Below are positions 32,284 through 40,710 of a stretch of DNA of 64,000 bases, one piece after another. Under the pieces are notes generated by a model, which ran no database searches, was not told where the DNA came from, and saw nothing but the letters and a program-made list of their open reading frames with translations. The stretch is from contig JAITMC010000040.1 in NCBI GenBank assembly GCA_031277615.1, positions 124,001-188,000 on the forward strand, given 5' to 3'. Position 1 is the stretch's first letter. Every line of letters starts with the position of its first letter. Source of the DNA: Chryseobacterium sp. Lineage in GTDB: Bacteria; Bacteroidota; Bacteroidia; Flavobacteriales; Weeksellaceae. The translations under genes were made by a program, and so were the position numbers.

Positions 32284-34197
32284 ATGAGCAGAACAAGGAT
32301 TGTAAAAGGAAATATTACCAAAGTCATCGGTGGAAATTATAAAAGATACTCCAATGATGAGATTGAGAATATAGGCTCAAAGGTAATACAGGTTGGCAAA
32401 GAAGGCGGTGTAATTTACGGCAGTCCCGAAAAATTTACACCTGCTGCCCCGGATGAAGGTAAATATAAGCTTGAAAGTTCTTATATCCACCACCATATCA
32501 AAATGGTTGCTTCCGAGATCATCGCTCAATTTGATGCAGATAATACAAGTATTGTCTATCAGTTTTATAAAGAAGTCTCAGAAGGTAAAATAGCCAACCC
32601 ACCGATTGTGGTCACCAAAAACAGGCCTTCTTTAAAAGCTTTTTATGATGAGGAAAGCAAAAGCATCCTCATTTGGGAAAACATGCTCGACGATATCGAA
32701 AAAGATAACGATAAAAAAATCAAATTAATTGCAGCCCTTGCCGAATCATATGGGCAATACATCAATACTGTTTTAAAAGAAAAAATCCCTCAGAAAGACC
32801 AGTTCGACACCTATGATTATGATCTTTTCAGATTTGATGCATCCGGAGAATCTACAGTAACCATTGCACAGCTGGAATCTCCCACATACAAAGGAAATCT
32901 GGACATCAACTTCCCCAAATATGAAACAGAAGCCCCACCTCCTCCACCTGAGCCTTATTATTTCAGGGAAAGAGAGAAAGAAAGAGGAGGTCCCAGTGCA
33001 GGGAGCTTTGATGGATTTTATGATGCTCCCGATGCTGAAGCCAGCAATTCAGGAGGAGGTCCCGGAGATCCGCCTTTTAATATCGGCATGAAGTTCAGCT
33101 TTAGTCTGGGAGGCGGGTTTTCTGCAAGTTTATATGCAGGAATTTCCAAACAGATTAAAATGGGTGATTTTGGGGTGATGCCAAGCTTTAATGCAGCCCT
33201 TACCTATTATGGATACGGAACACCGGGAACTTCCCCGATGAGCCGGAACCTGATCACTTTAAGCGGAACACCTGCAATCACCTTAGGCTATAAAACCGGA
33301 AACTCACTTAATATGAATCTCTTCAACCAGTTCTCAGGATCAGGAGTCAATAATCCTTATGAATATGCATTTACATTGGGATCAACAGGTGTTCTAAGCT
33401 CAGGAAGAGTGACTAGTGAATATGATAAAGACGGAAAAAGAATACAAGACAGGTATAATAAGTTTGATACTCCTCACCGGCACCAGATCATTGGCGGTTC
33501 CTCTGTAAAAGTGGGAAATTTTATGATTTCGTCCTACAATGATATTTTTAAACCCCCTTTATTCTTTGGTATGGATTCTGATCAGTACTGGTCTGCAGGG
33601 GTCAATATTCAGGCCAAGATTACGGATAAAATCAATATGTCCTATGCCTTCGATCTGTATTACGGAAAATCCAATAATGAGAATCCCTATAATCTGGATA
33701 AGAATATTGACGGGCAGAACTATGATACCCAAAGGCTGTTCGATTTATTGTTAAACCGTGGTCAGGAAACTTTTTCATTTACAGATGCTCAGGGCAATCT
33801 GAATACCAGAACCAAATTCGGATATGGCACCTTCTGGCCTTCCAACAATATGCATAATGCTATTGATTTTCCCCATGAGCCCAAAAAGCCGAAAGCCCCT
33901 GTAGAAAGCGACTATAAAACCCGTGATAAATTTGAAGAGGCAAGAATTCAGTATAAAAAAGATATGGATAAATATTATGACAGATTGATGGATTATAAAA
34001 TCAGCGTAAGACTAAAACCCAATTCAACGTTTCATCACTTATTTGTTGTTTATTCAGATGGCTCACGTAAGCCTAATTTTAATCGCCTGAGAAAATATTT
34101 TGAAGCAGATATTCCTAATAAAGAATTACAAGAATTTTATAGATTTGAGCTCAAAAATGAAACCGAAAATAAAAATAATGAAAACAAGGATAAATAA
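32284..34197 (+). CDS. VgrG-linked polymorphic toxin, type 23-like C-terminal domain
   Basis: 637-residue predicted effector. The N-terminal 50 residues (RTRIVKGNITKVIGGNYKRY, GGVIYGSPEKFTP) look like an adaptor or marker segment. The middle (about 55-215) is helical and resembles a degenerate protease-like or pre-toxin region. Proline and glycine linkers follow (PPPPPEPYYF, NSGGGPGDPP). The C-terminal part from about 262 (FSFSLGGGFSASLYAGI, FGMDSDQYWSAGVNIQAKI) is beta-rich and resembles polymorphic toxin type 23 domains found in Bacteroidota; the biochemical activity is unknown. Position right after vgrG and just before a lipoprotein gene supports an effector-immunity pair. The toxin-family call is from memory of the motif and is moderately sure. 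Confidence 0.6.
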   Translation: MSRTRIVKGNITKVIGGNYKRYSNDEIENIGSKVIQVGKEGGVIYGSPEKFTPAAPDEGKYKLESSYIHHHIKMVASEIIAQFDADNTSIVYQFYKEVSEGKIANPPIVVTKNRPSLKAFYDEESKSILIWENMLDDIEKDNDKKIKLIAALAESYGQYINTVLKEKIPQKDQFDTYDYDLFRFDASGESTVTIAQLESPTYKGNLDINFPKYETEAPPPPPEPYYFREREKERGGPSAGSFDGFYDAPDAEASNSGGGPGDPPFNIGMKFSFSLGGGFSASLYAGISKQIKMGDFGVMPSFNAALTYYGYGTPGTSPMSRNLITLSGTPAITLGYKTGNSLNMNLFNQFSGSGVNNPYEYAFTLGSTGVLSSGRVTSEYDKDGKRIQDRYNKFDTPHRHQIIGGSSVKVGNFMISSYNDIFKPPLFFGMDSDQYWSAGVNIQAKITDKINMSYAFDLYYGKSNNENPYNLDKNIDGQNYDTQRLFDLLLNRGQETFSFTDAQGNLNTRTKFGYGTFWPSNNMHNAIDFPHEPKKPKAPVESDYKTRDKFEEARIQYKKDMDKYYDRLMDYKISVRLKPNSTFHHLFVVYSDGSRKPNFNRLRKYFEADIPNKELQEFYRFELKNETENKNNENKDK

Positions 34198-34879
34198 AAT
34201 ATTTGTTTTAGTTCTTATTTTGTTTTGTTTTGAAAACTGCAGCAGTCAGACAAAAAAGCAAAAGCAATATAAAGAGGAAAGAAATACAGCATTCAAAGAA
34301 TATTTAAATGCTCAAAAAATCCCGTTCAAAGAATTAAATGACAGTGTTTTCAGTGCTTATTATGGTGATTTTTTATATTATGAGAAAAAGCTAAAACTAG
34401 AATCCAACCCTTATTTAAAAGTCAACAAAGTATATATCCATTATATCACCCCTGCTTCGGTACAGTTTGTAGTGTATTCTGATGAGGAAACTTTCTGTCT
34501 GAGCACATTTGATTTGGATATGGATGGGAAAATATTAAGTTTTCCGGAAAACGGAGTTGTAAAAGTATTACAACCTATTTATCTTCAATATTTCGGCGAT
34601 TATGAATTAACGCATAATACGATTAAGACAAGAAAAAGCAGACAGAGCCCCAATAAAGAAACCTACTATTATGTAAACGGAAGCATTAAAAATGATACGA
34701 TCCATTTCACAGAGCGGTATGAAGGGAAGTCGAAAAAGTTTGAGAAAAAAACATTTGCTAAAAAACATAAAGACAATTTTACAGAGGTTTATCAGCCGGG
34801 ATTAGTGGCAAGGAAATTTATTAATAATTCGAACCTTATCTCTTATGAAGTGACCGGGGAATTTAAGATTGAAAAGTAA
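34178..34879 (+). CDS. Putative lipoprotein immunity protein of the VgrG-linked toxin
   Basis: Start taken at ATG 34178, giving MKTRINKIFVLVLILFCFEN then Cys-SSQ: a lipoprotein signal. The longer frame from 34100 would put 26 charged residues before the signal and overlap the toxin gene by almost 100 bases. With the chosen start the overlap is 20 bases. The mature protein (about 213 residues) is rich in Lys, Tyr and Phe, with no known domain. Tight overlap with the toxin gene and an envelope location make an immunity function likely, which would point to a toxin acting outside the cytoplasm. Confidence 0.6.
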   Translation: MKTRINKIFVLVLILFCFENCSSQTKKQKQYKEERNTAFKEYLNAQKIPFKELNDSVFSAYYGDFLYYEKKLKLESNPYLKVNKVYIHYITPASVQFVVYSDEETFCLSTFDLDMDGKILSFPENGVVKVLQPIYLQYFGDYELTHNTIKTRKSRQSPNKETYYYVNGSIKNDTIHFTERYEGKSKKFEKKTFAKKHKDNFTEVYQPGLVARKFINNSNLISYEVTGEFKIEK

Positions 34880-35032
34880 TTCTGAAAGTTAAAATAAAGG
34901 TTAGATGATGGCAGATGGGCGATGAATGCTTTTACCAGTCTTAAAAATTAATTTTATAAATGATTACTAATAACACTCCAGTTTTTCAAACATCATTTCA
35001 AAACAGAACTATAACATCTTAATTACACAAAT

Positions 35033-35560
35033 ATGAACAGGAATATCATCACCATCTTATCCGTATTGTTATTTGCTTTTTGTACGGGCCAATCTGTAAA
35101 TAACAAAGAGAAGAATGGCAAAGGTCAGGAAAAGACGTTTGAAAATGCCATTTATGAAGTGGACGCTTCTGACAAGGAAATGACTGCAGCCATGCATACC
35201 GCCCGGAAAAATCTGGCTCAATTCGAGACCGCTATCCAAAGTGAGAATCCTGACTTTAACAATTTTGCCATCAAAAAAGCATTCCGCAGTGATGAGGGTC
35301 CGGAATATATATGGATATCCCCTGTATTGTTTCATAAGGAAAAAAACAGATATGTAGGAATCATCAACAGCCCTCCTGCCCACACCAAAGAAGTGAAGCA
35401 TGATGATATTGTAGAAATCGAAAAAAATGAAATTTCGGACTGGATGTATTTTGATCACGAAATTTTACAGGGTGGCTATACCATCCGGGTTCTCAGAAAC
35501 AGAATGAGTCCTGAGGACAGAAAAAAATTCGACGATGAATCGGGCTATAAATTTGAATAA
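35033..35560 (+). CDS. DUF2314-domain exported protein
   Basis: 175 residues with signal peptide MNRNIITILSVLLFAFCTGQ. The DUF2314 domain spans about residues 48-160, with its typical order: FAIKKAF near 80, EYIWISPV, YVGIINSPP, V-x-x-D-D-I-V-E-I, ISDWMYF and LQGGYTIRVLRNRMS. The function of DUF2314 is unknown. The gene ends the VgrG module on the plus strand, 153 bases after the lipoprotein gene, so it may be an additional protective protein or simply a neighbour. The next gene, rluF, is convergent. Confidence 0.8.
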   Translation: MNRNIITILSVLLFAFCTGQSVNNKEKNGKGQEKTFENAIYEVDASDKEMTAAMHTARKNLAQFETAIQSENPDFNNFAIKKAFRSDEGPEYIWISPVLFHKEKNRYVGIINSPPAHTKEVKHDDIVEIEKNEISDWMYFDHEILQGGYTIRVLRNRMSPEDRKKFDDESGYKFE

Positions 35561-35593
35561 AGAAAATATACATCCGGATTAAAACTCATCCTT

Positions 35594-36316
35594 CTAGTCA
35601 ATTGTTTTACTGGAATCCTCAAGCAGTACATTCAGGTCTGAAAGTTCCTGATCAGTAAGATCTCTCCATTTTCCGATGGGAATATCCAGCTTGATATTCA
35701 TAATGCGGATTCGTTTCAGTTTTTTCACTTCATAGCCGAGGTATTCACACATTCTGCGGATCTGCCTGTTCAGCCCCTGGGTAAGGATGATGCGGAAATT
35801 CATATCATCAATTTTTTCTACCTCACATTTTTTGGTAACCGTATCCAGAATAGGAACCCCGTTTCTCATTTTTTCAAGGAATCTTGGGGTAACAGGTTTA
35901 TCTACACGAACAATATATTCCTTTTCGTGGTTATTTCTTGCCCGGAGGATTTTATTCACAATGTCACCATCACTGGTCAGCAGAATCAGCCCCTCACTGG
36001 GTTTATCCAGTCTACCGATCGGAAAAATTCTTTTGGGATGGCTGATGTAATCTACAATATTATTTTTTTCACGCTTGGTATCTGTAGTACATACGATTCC
36101 CACAGGTTTGTTGAAGGCAATATACACCGGCTGGTCCTGAGGCTCGCGAATAGGTTTACCGTCTACTTCCACAAGATCTTCATCAGAAACTTTTGTCCCC
36201 AGTTCCGGAACTTTTCCGTTGATCGTTATTCTTCCTTCTTCCAAAAGCTTATCTGCCGCTCTTCTCGAGCAGTATCCTACTTCTGACAGATATTTATTGA
36301 TGCGCGTTTTTTCCAT
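35594..36316 (-). CDS. rluF: 23S rRNA pseudouridine synthase, RluF type
   Basis: 240 residues. An N-terminal S4 RNA-binding domain (about 4-62, [20 protein letters not shown]) is followed by the RsuA/RluF-type catalytic domain. The catalytic Asp is in [14 protein letters not shown] near residue 102, and the conserved [20 protein letters not shown] lies near residue 180. RluF in E. coli modifies U2604 of 23S rRNA and U35 of tRNA-Tyr; the specificity here is by homology. The start ATG overlaps the stop of the preceding membrane-protein gene by one base (TAATG), so it is the last gene of a tight operon that also carries truB. Confidence 0.9.
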   Translation of the reverse strand: MEKTRINKYLSEVGYCSRRAADKLLEEGRITINGKVPELGTKVSDEDLVEVDGKPIREPQDQPVYIAFNKPVGIVCTTDTKREKNNIVDYISHPKRIFPIGRLDKPSEGLILLTSDGDIVNKILRARNNHEKEYIVRVDKPVTPRFLEKMRNGVPILDTVTKKCEVEKIDDMNFRIILTQGLNRQIRRMCEYLGYEVKKLKRIRIMNIKLDIPIGKWRDLTDQELSDLNVLLEDSSKTID

Positions 36317-36894
36317 TAATCTTCTCCGTAACCGGTATAATTTTTATTGCTGAAAATCGTAATTCCATAGCTTAATCCAATGAAGAAAGCATTAGGATTA
36401 TCTTTTATTTTTTGTCCCTCCAATACAATTCCTCCTTCCTGGCTCAGCCTTTTCGAGTAAGAAACCATCATTCCAAGCCTTGCTCCCCAGAGCTCAGAAT
36501 CGGAAACAGCAGAATGGTTGATCTGCCTGCCATAATTAAGATCTATATAAAAAGGGCGGTCTCCGGGCGAAAAAATGATCTTCGGCTGGATCATCCAGAA
36601 TACCAGATGGTTATTATCTTCCACAAAACTGTATCTCAGCCCGGTCCCCAATGCAAAGTTAGGAAGAAAATTATAACCTCCTATCGCGGTAATTCCATAA
36701 GTGACCTTACCCATCGGTGGGGCTTTAATATATTGGGTATTATTTACTTCCGGCTCTTTGTATCCTACATTGTATCCGATATTCAGGGACGGGTTGAAAT
36801 AAAAATCCATTTTGGATTTCTTAGTTTCTGTTTCCTGTGAAAAAATTTTGGAAAAGCCTAGAAATCCGATGAACAGGAGTAAAGTTTTTTTCAT
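36316..36894 (-). CDS. Putative outer-membrane beta-barrel protein
   Basis: 192-residue exported protein: signal peptide [20 protein letters not shown], then alternating hydrophobic/polar strands ([51 protein letters not shown]) typical of a small outer-membrane beta-barrel. It is not assignable to a named family. Its ATG overlaps the truB stop (ATGA) and its stop overlaps the rluF start, placing it between two RNA-modifying enzymes. The positional link looks transcriptional, not functional. Confidence 0.7.
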   Translation of the reverse strand: MKKTLLLFIGFLGFSKIFSQETETKKSKMDFYFNPSLNIGYNVGYKEPEVNNTQYIKAPPMGKVTYGITAIGGYNFLPNFALGTGLRYSFVEDNNHLVFWMIQPKIIFSPGDRPFYIDLNYGRQINHSAVSDSELWGARLGMMVSYSKRLSQEGGIVLEGQKIKDNPNAFFIGLSYGITIFSNKNYTGYGED

Positions 36895-37589
36895 AAAGTC
36901 TCAAATCTGAATTCATTATCCAAAAAATCAGAGGTGGCATCTTCAATCAGATAATCTCCGATTTTTGTACGCCTCAACTGAGTAAGATAAGCCCCGACTC
37001 CCAGCTTCTGTCCGATATCGTGAGCAAGGCTCCGGATATAAGTTCCTTTGGAGCATCCTACTGTAAAACTTACCAGAGGAAGGTCTATTTTAATGTCTTT
37101 AAGATAAAATATCGTGGTCTTTCTGGATTTCATTTCCACCTCTTCCCCTGCTCTTGCCAGGTTATAAGCCCTCTCACCGTCTACCTTTATGGCAGAATAA
37201 ATGGGCGGTTTCTGATCTATTTCTCCAACAAACTGATCAAGGACTTCCTTAATCATCTCCTCCGAAAGATGTGAGATATCCTGATGAAGGATTTCCGGTT
37301 TTTCGGTATCATAAGATTCAGTCTGTACCCCTACCTTGATCTCCGTCCAGTATTCTTTGGGAGCATCCTGAATCTCAGGAATTTTTTTGGTGAACTTACC
37401 GCAGCATACGATAAGCAGCCCTGTAGCTCTGGGGTCCAGCGTACCGGCGTGCCCTATTTTAAACTTTTTGGGAAGGTTAAACTCCCGTTTAAGTTTATAT
37501 TTCATTTTATTGACTGCCTGGAAAGAAGTCCAGTCCAAAGGTTTGTCCAATAAAAATATATATCCTGATTGCAGTTCTTCAGCAGTCAT
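36891..37589 (-). CDS. truB: tRNA pseudouridine(55) synthase TruB
   Basis: 232 residues. It converts U55 in the T-loop of most tRNAs to pseudouridine. Motifs: GYIFLLDKPLDWTSFQAVNK near the N-terminus, the catalytic Asp in GHAGTLDPRATGLLI, then PPIYSAIKVDGERAYNLAR and GTYIRSLAHDIG. The protein is shorter than E. coli TruB because it lacks a C-terminal PUA domain, as is usual in Bacteroidota. It is third from the end of the operon ftsX-DUF3098-uppP-truB-OMP-rluF. Confidence 0.95.
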   Translation of the reverse strand: MTAEELQSGYIFLLDKPLDWTSFQAVNKMKYKLKREFNLPKKFKIGHAGTLDPRATGLLIVCCGKFTKKIPEIQDAPKEYWTEIKVGVQTESYDTEKPEILHQDISHLSEEMIKEVLDQFVGEIDQKPPIYSAIKVDGERAYNLARAGEEVEMKSRKTTIFYLKDIKIDLPLVSFTVGCSKGTYIRSLAHDIGQKLGVGAYLTQLRRTKIGDYLIEDATSDFLDNEFRFETL

Positions 37590-37667
37590 TATTCTAAAAT
37601 TTCTGTCATACTTTAAGCACGAAGGCTTATATTCAACGTTCAGTCGGCTGATTAATTTGAGGAATAT

Positions 37668-38486
37668 TTATTTAAAGTAGTAGAAGTAAATCAGCAAAGC
37701 TACTCCTACAAAAATACGGTACCATCCCCACGGTCTGAATCCATACTTATTAAGGACACCAATAAAGGCTTTGATAGCGATCAGTGCCACAATAAATGCC
37801 ACTACATTTCCTACAATAAAAATCATAATATGATCCTGAGAGGCCATGATCATTTCATATCCTTTCTGTGGGTTGGGAGTCCCTTTTCCCCATGTTTTAA
37901 GGAATACCGAATATACCGTCACAGCCAGCATGGTAGGCACAGCCAGGAAGAAAGAGAATTCAGCCGCAGCCTTTCTCGTAAGCCCCTGTGTCATTCCGCC
38001 AATGATGGAAGCGGCACTCCGGCTGGTTCCCGGCATCATCGCCAGACACTGCCAGAACCCTATGGTAATTGCTTTTCTCACCGTAATTCCTTTCTCATCA
38101 TCAATGGTAGGATTTTTAAACCACTGATCGGCAAACAGCAAAACAACCCCTCCCAATACAAGAACAGCAGAAATGGCGATCTGATTCCCAAGAACAGCTT
38201 CGATCTTATCATCAAAAAGGTATCCTAAAACCAGCGCCGGAACAACTGCAAAACCCAGTTTAAAGTAAAACTGAAGATTTTTCAGGTCAAAGAATTTTTT
38301 CCAGTAAGCCACCACTACAGAGAGAATCGCCCCAAACTGAATGGAAACCTGAAACATTTTAAGAAACTCATCATCCTGCAGCCCCAAAAGATTGGCTGTA
38401 AAACCCATATGCGCAGTAGACGAAATCGGAAGGTACTCTGTAAGCCCTTCGATAATAGCAATAATAATTGCCTTAATTAAATCCAT
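37668..38486 (-). CDS. uppP: Undecaprenyl-diphosphatase (bacitracin resistance)
   Basis: 272-residue polytopic inner-membrane phosphatase that recycles undecaprenyl pyrophosphate to the monophosphate lipid carrier for peptidoglycan and O-antigen synthesis. The two active-site motifs are present: EGLTEYLPISSTAHM (residues 14-28) and MPGTSRSAAS in the middle. Several hydrophobic helices cover the rest. Length is typical for BacA/UppP. In this operon it follows ftsX and the DUF3098 gene, which couples cell-wall lipid recycling with cell-division genes. Confidence 0.95.
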   Translation of the reverse strand: MDLIKAIIIAIIEGLTEYLPISSTAHMGFTANLLGLQDDEFLKMFQVSIQFGAILSVVVAYWKKFFDLKNLQFYFKLGFAVVPALVLGYLFDDKIEAVLGNQIAISAVLVLGGVVLLFADQWFKNPTIDDEKGITVRKAITIGFWQCLAMMPGTSRSAASIIGGMTQGLTRKAAAEFSFFLAVPTMLAVTVYSVFLKTWGKGTPNPQKGYEMIMASQDHIMIFIVGNVVAFIVALIAIKAFIGVLNKYGFRPWGWYRIFVGVALLIYFYYFK

Positions 38487-38586
38487 ATTTTGTGTCTGTA
38501 AAAAAATTAAAAGATTAAGAGACGCTGAGATTCAGAAAAATTCCCGATCCCATCATTTCTTAATCTCTCAATAAAGAATTTATTAC

Positions 38587-38883
38587 TTACTTCCTTTTAA
38601 GAATCGCATAGACTTCTATCACAAAGCCGATCACCACAAACAGAGGGGCAATCCGGATTCTGCGGATAGAGAAAATACCGTCATTCCATGAGTTGGGATC
38701 AAATTTTCCATCTACCGTATTGGCATCCGGTCCCATCATCAGCAGGAATCCTACTACGATAAATGCAAGGCCTATCAGCATCCACTTAAAGTTCTGCTGT
38801 CCGAAATAAAAAGTATTTTCCTGTGCTACTTCGGTTTCCTTGCCAAACGTTGAAGCGGAAAATTTGTTTGTTTTTTTGCTCAT
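38587..38883 (-). CDS. DUF3098 small membrane protein
   Basis: 98 residues from ATG at 38881-38883 (MSKKTNKFSASTFGKE). An in-frame ATG at 38910 would extend it into ftsX, but the chosen start leaves one base after the ftsX stop. Two transmembrane helices (about 35-52 and 77-94) flank a conserved loop (NSWNDGIFSIRRIRIAP). This is the DUF3098 family, found beside ftsX across Flavobacteriia. Its function is unknown; its constant position suggests a link to FtsX or UppP. Confidence 0.85.
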   Translation of the reverse strand: MSKKTNKFSASTFGKETEVAQENTFYFGQQNFKWMLIGLAFIVVGFLLMMGPDANTVDGKFDPNSWNDGIFSIRRIRIAPLFVVIGFVIEVYAILKRK

Positions 38884-38884
38884 G

Positions 38885-39781
38885 TTAAGAATAATATAAG
38901 TCGTCAACATTAGATCTTAAGAACCTCCATGTTGCAATGATTGTACTTAATACACTGATAAAAATACCTACACCGAATACCAGGATCACCAGCCATACAT
39001 ACTGATTGGTATCCTGTACGAAAGGCGTTTTGATGGTTGTTGTGAAGTAATACCAAAGTCCGAATAAGGCCAGAAGCCCCAGTATGGCTCCTAAAATTCC
39101 AAGGATCAGGGCCTCTTTCATAAAAGGAATCAGGATAAACCTTCTCTTCGCTCCCACCAGCTGCATGGTTTTGATGATAAACCTTTTCGAGAATACTTTT
39201 AGGCGGATCGAGTTATTGATCAACACGATAGCAAGAACCAGGAACAGGATACAGAATGCCAGAATCCATTTAAGGATCTTATTCAGCTTATCATAAATTT
39301 TCTGGGAATCAGAATCATTCTTTACATCTACAATTCCGGGTACGGATTTGATCTCCGCCAGTACTTTTCCGATTTTAGCCGAATCGTTATACTCAGGCTT
39401 TAGTGCAATTTCTACAGAAGCCGGGAAAATATCCTTCTCAAAAAGAGCCTGACTATTTGCTCCCAGACTTTTCTCAGCCTCTTCCGAAGCCATTTTTTTT
39501 GAAATATAGGTGGTACGCTTCACCGATTCCAGTTTCTGGATCTGCTGAACCGCCTCACTTTCCTGTTTCAATATTTTAGCTGAATCTTTTACATCATAAT
39601 TTTCATCGAAATATGCATTTACAACAAGTTGTTCTTTAAGATAGTCTGAATACTTTTGTGCGTTGATCAGGATAAGCCCCATTAAACCCAACAAAAATAA
39701 CACCAAGGCAATACTTATCACCACCGTAATATTGCTGGACCGAAGCCTTTTCTTATTAAACTCTTCTACAGATTTAGCCAT
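38885..39781 (-). CDS. ftsX: Cell division permease-like protein FtsX
   Basis: 298 residues. Topology is that of FtsX: one N-terminal membrane helix (about 20-40), a periplasmic domain (about 45-165) with KRTTYISKKMASEEAEKSLG, then three helices at about 170-190, 220-245 and 265-290. FtsX with the ATPase FtsE regulates peptidoglycan hydrolases at the septum. ftsE is not adjacent, a separation I recall as usual in Bacteroidota. This is the first gene of the minus-strand operon; ksgA is divergent from it across a 91-base spacer. Confidence 0.92.
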   Translation of the reverse strand: MAKSVEEFNKKRLRSSNITVVISIALVLFLLGLMGLILINAQKYSDYLKEQLVVNAYFDENYDVKDSAKILKQESEAVQQIQKLESVKRTTYISKKMASEEAEKSLGANSQALFEKDIFPASVEIALKPEYNDSAKIGKVLAEIKSVPGIVDVKNDSDSQKIYDKLNKILKWILAFCILFLVLAIVLINNSIRLKVFSKRFIIKTMQLVGAKRRFILIPFMKEALILGILGAILGLLALFGLWYYFTTTIKTPFVQDTNQYVWLVILVFGVGIFISVLSTIIATWRFLRSNVDDLYYS

Positions 39782-39872
39782 TAATATTAAAATTTTTGGC
39801 TAAAATAGAAAAAAACTTCCGAAATTTGGGACCAAATAAAGAAAATCATTGTTAATAAAATCATAAAAAACT

Positions 39873-40643
39873 TTGAGTGTAAAAGCAAAAAAACATCTGG
39901 GACAGCACTTCCTGACCGATGAAAATATCGCCCGGAAAATCGTGGAAGGTCTTCGTTTCGAGAACTATAATAATGTGATGGAAGTAGGCCCTGGAATGGG
40001 CGTCCTGACCAAATATCTTCTTGAAAAAGATCAGAACGTATATCTGGCAGAAATTGATACCGAATCTATCGAATACCTGAAAAACAATTATCCGAAGATT
40101 ACGGAAAATACCTTTGTGGGAGATTTCCTGAAACAGGATTTCCAATTCGTGAACGGTGAACAGATTGCCATTATCGGAAACTTCCCGTATAATATTTCTT
40201 CACAGATCTTATTCCAGATTGTGGATCATTATACCCTGATTCCTGAAATGGTGGGCATGTTCCAAAAGGAAGTGGCGGAAAGAACGGCGGCGGTTCCGAG
40301 AACCAAAGATTACGGCATTCTTTCGGTTCTGATACAGGCTTACTATGACGTATCTTATCTTTTTACGGTGCATGAAAACGTATTCAACCCACCTCCGAAA
40401 GTGAAATCAGGAGTCATCAGGCTGACAAGAAATCCAAAAGAAGGCCTGGCCGGAAATGAAATTCTCTTTAAAAAGATCGTGAAGGCAGGATTTAACCAAA
40501 GGAGAAAAAAACTCTCCAACTCGCTGAAAGTTCTTGAGATTCCTGAAGCCCTGAAAACCCATGAGTTTTTAGACAAAAGAGCTGAGGAACTCAGCGTGGC
40601 AGATTTTATCAGTTTTGCCAATCTCTGGAAAGAAAACCTGTAG
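39873..40643 (+). CDS. rsmA: 16S rRNA (adenine(1518)-N(6)/adenine(1519)-N(6))-dimethyltransferase
   Basis: 256 residues; also known as KsgA. It dimethylates two adjacent adenines in the 3' terminal helix of 16S rRNA, using S-adenosylmethionine, as a late step of 30S maturation. Translation starts at TTG 39873 (M-SVKAKKHLGQHFL), since no ATG or GTG is in frame nearby. The SAM-binding motif is VMEVGPGMGVLTKYLL and the catalytic motif is IGNFPYNISS. The C-terminal helical domain contains GFNQRRKKLSNSLK. It is a single-gene unit ending at a strong bidirectional terminator. Confidence 0.96.
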   Translation: MSVKAKKHLGQHFLTDENIARKIVEGLRFENYNNVMEVGPGMGVLTKYLLEKDQNVYLAEIDTESIEYLKNNYPKITENTFVGDFLKQDFQFVNGEQIAIIGNFPYNISSQILFQIVDHYTLIPEMVGMFQKEVAERTAAVPRTKDYGILSVLIQAYYDVSYLFTVHENVFNPPPKVKSGVIRLTRNPKEGLAGNEILFKKIVKAGFNQRRKKLSNSLKVLEIPEALKTHEFLDKRAEELSVADFISFANLWKENL

Positions 40644-40656
40644 ATTCAGAAAAAAT

Positions 40657-40694
40657 AAAAAGCCTTTCAAATCAGTTTTGAAAGGCTTTTTTTA
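40657..40694. terminator. Bidirectional terminator between ksgA and a T9SS gene
   Basis: AGCCTTTCAAA and TTTGAAAGGCT (40661-40687) form an 11-bp stem with A runs before and T runs after. It can end the plus transcript of ksgA and the minus transcript of the gene ending at 40711. Confidence 0.9.
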
Positions 40695-40710
40695 TAGTAT
40701 CTGTCTTTAA

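Noticed and set aside
31221-32327. Long minus-strand frames opposite vgrG (175 and 188 codons)
   Set aside because: vgrG on the plus strand has full hub, OB-fold and needle motifs; the antisense frames have none.
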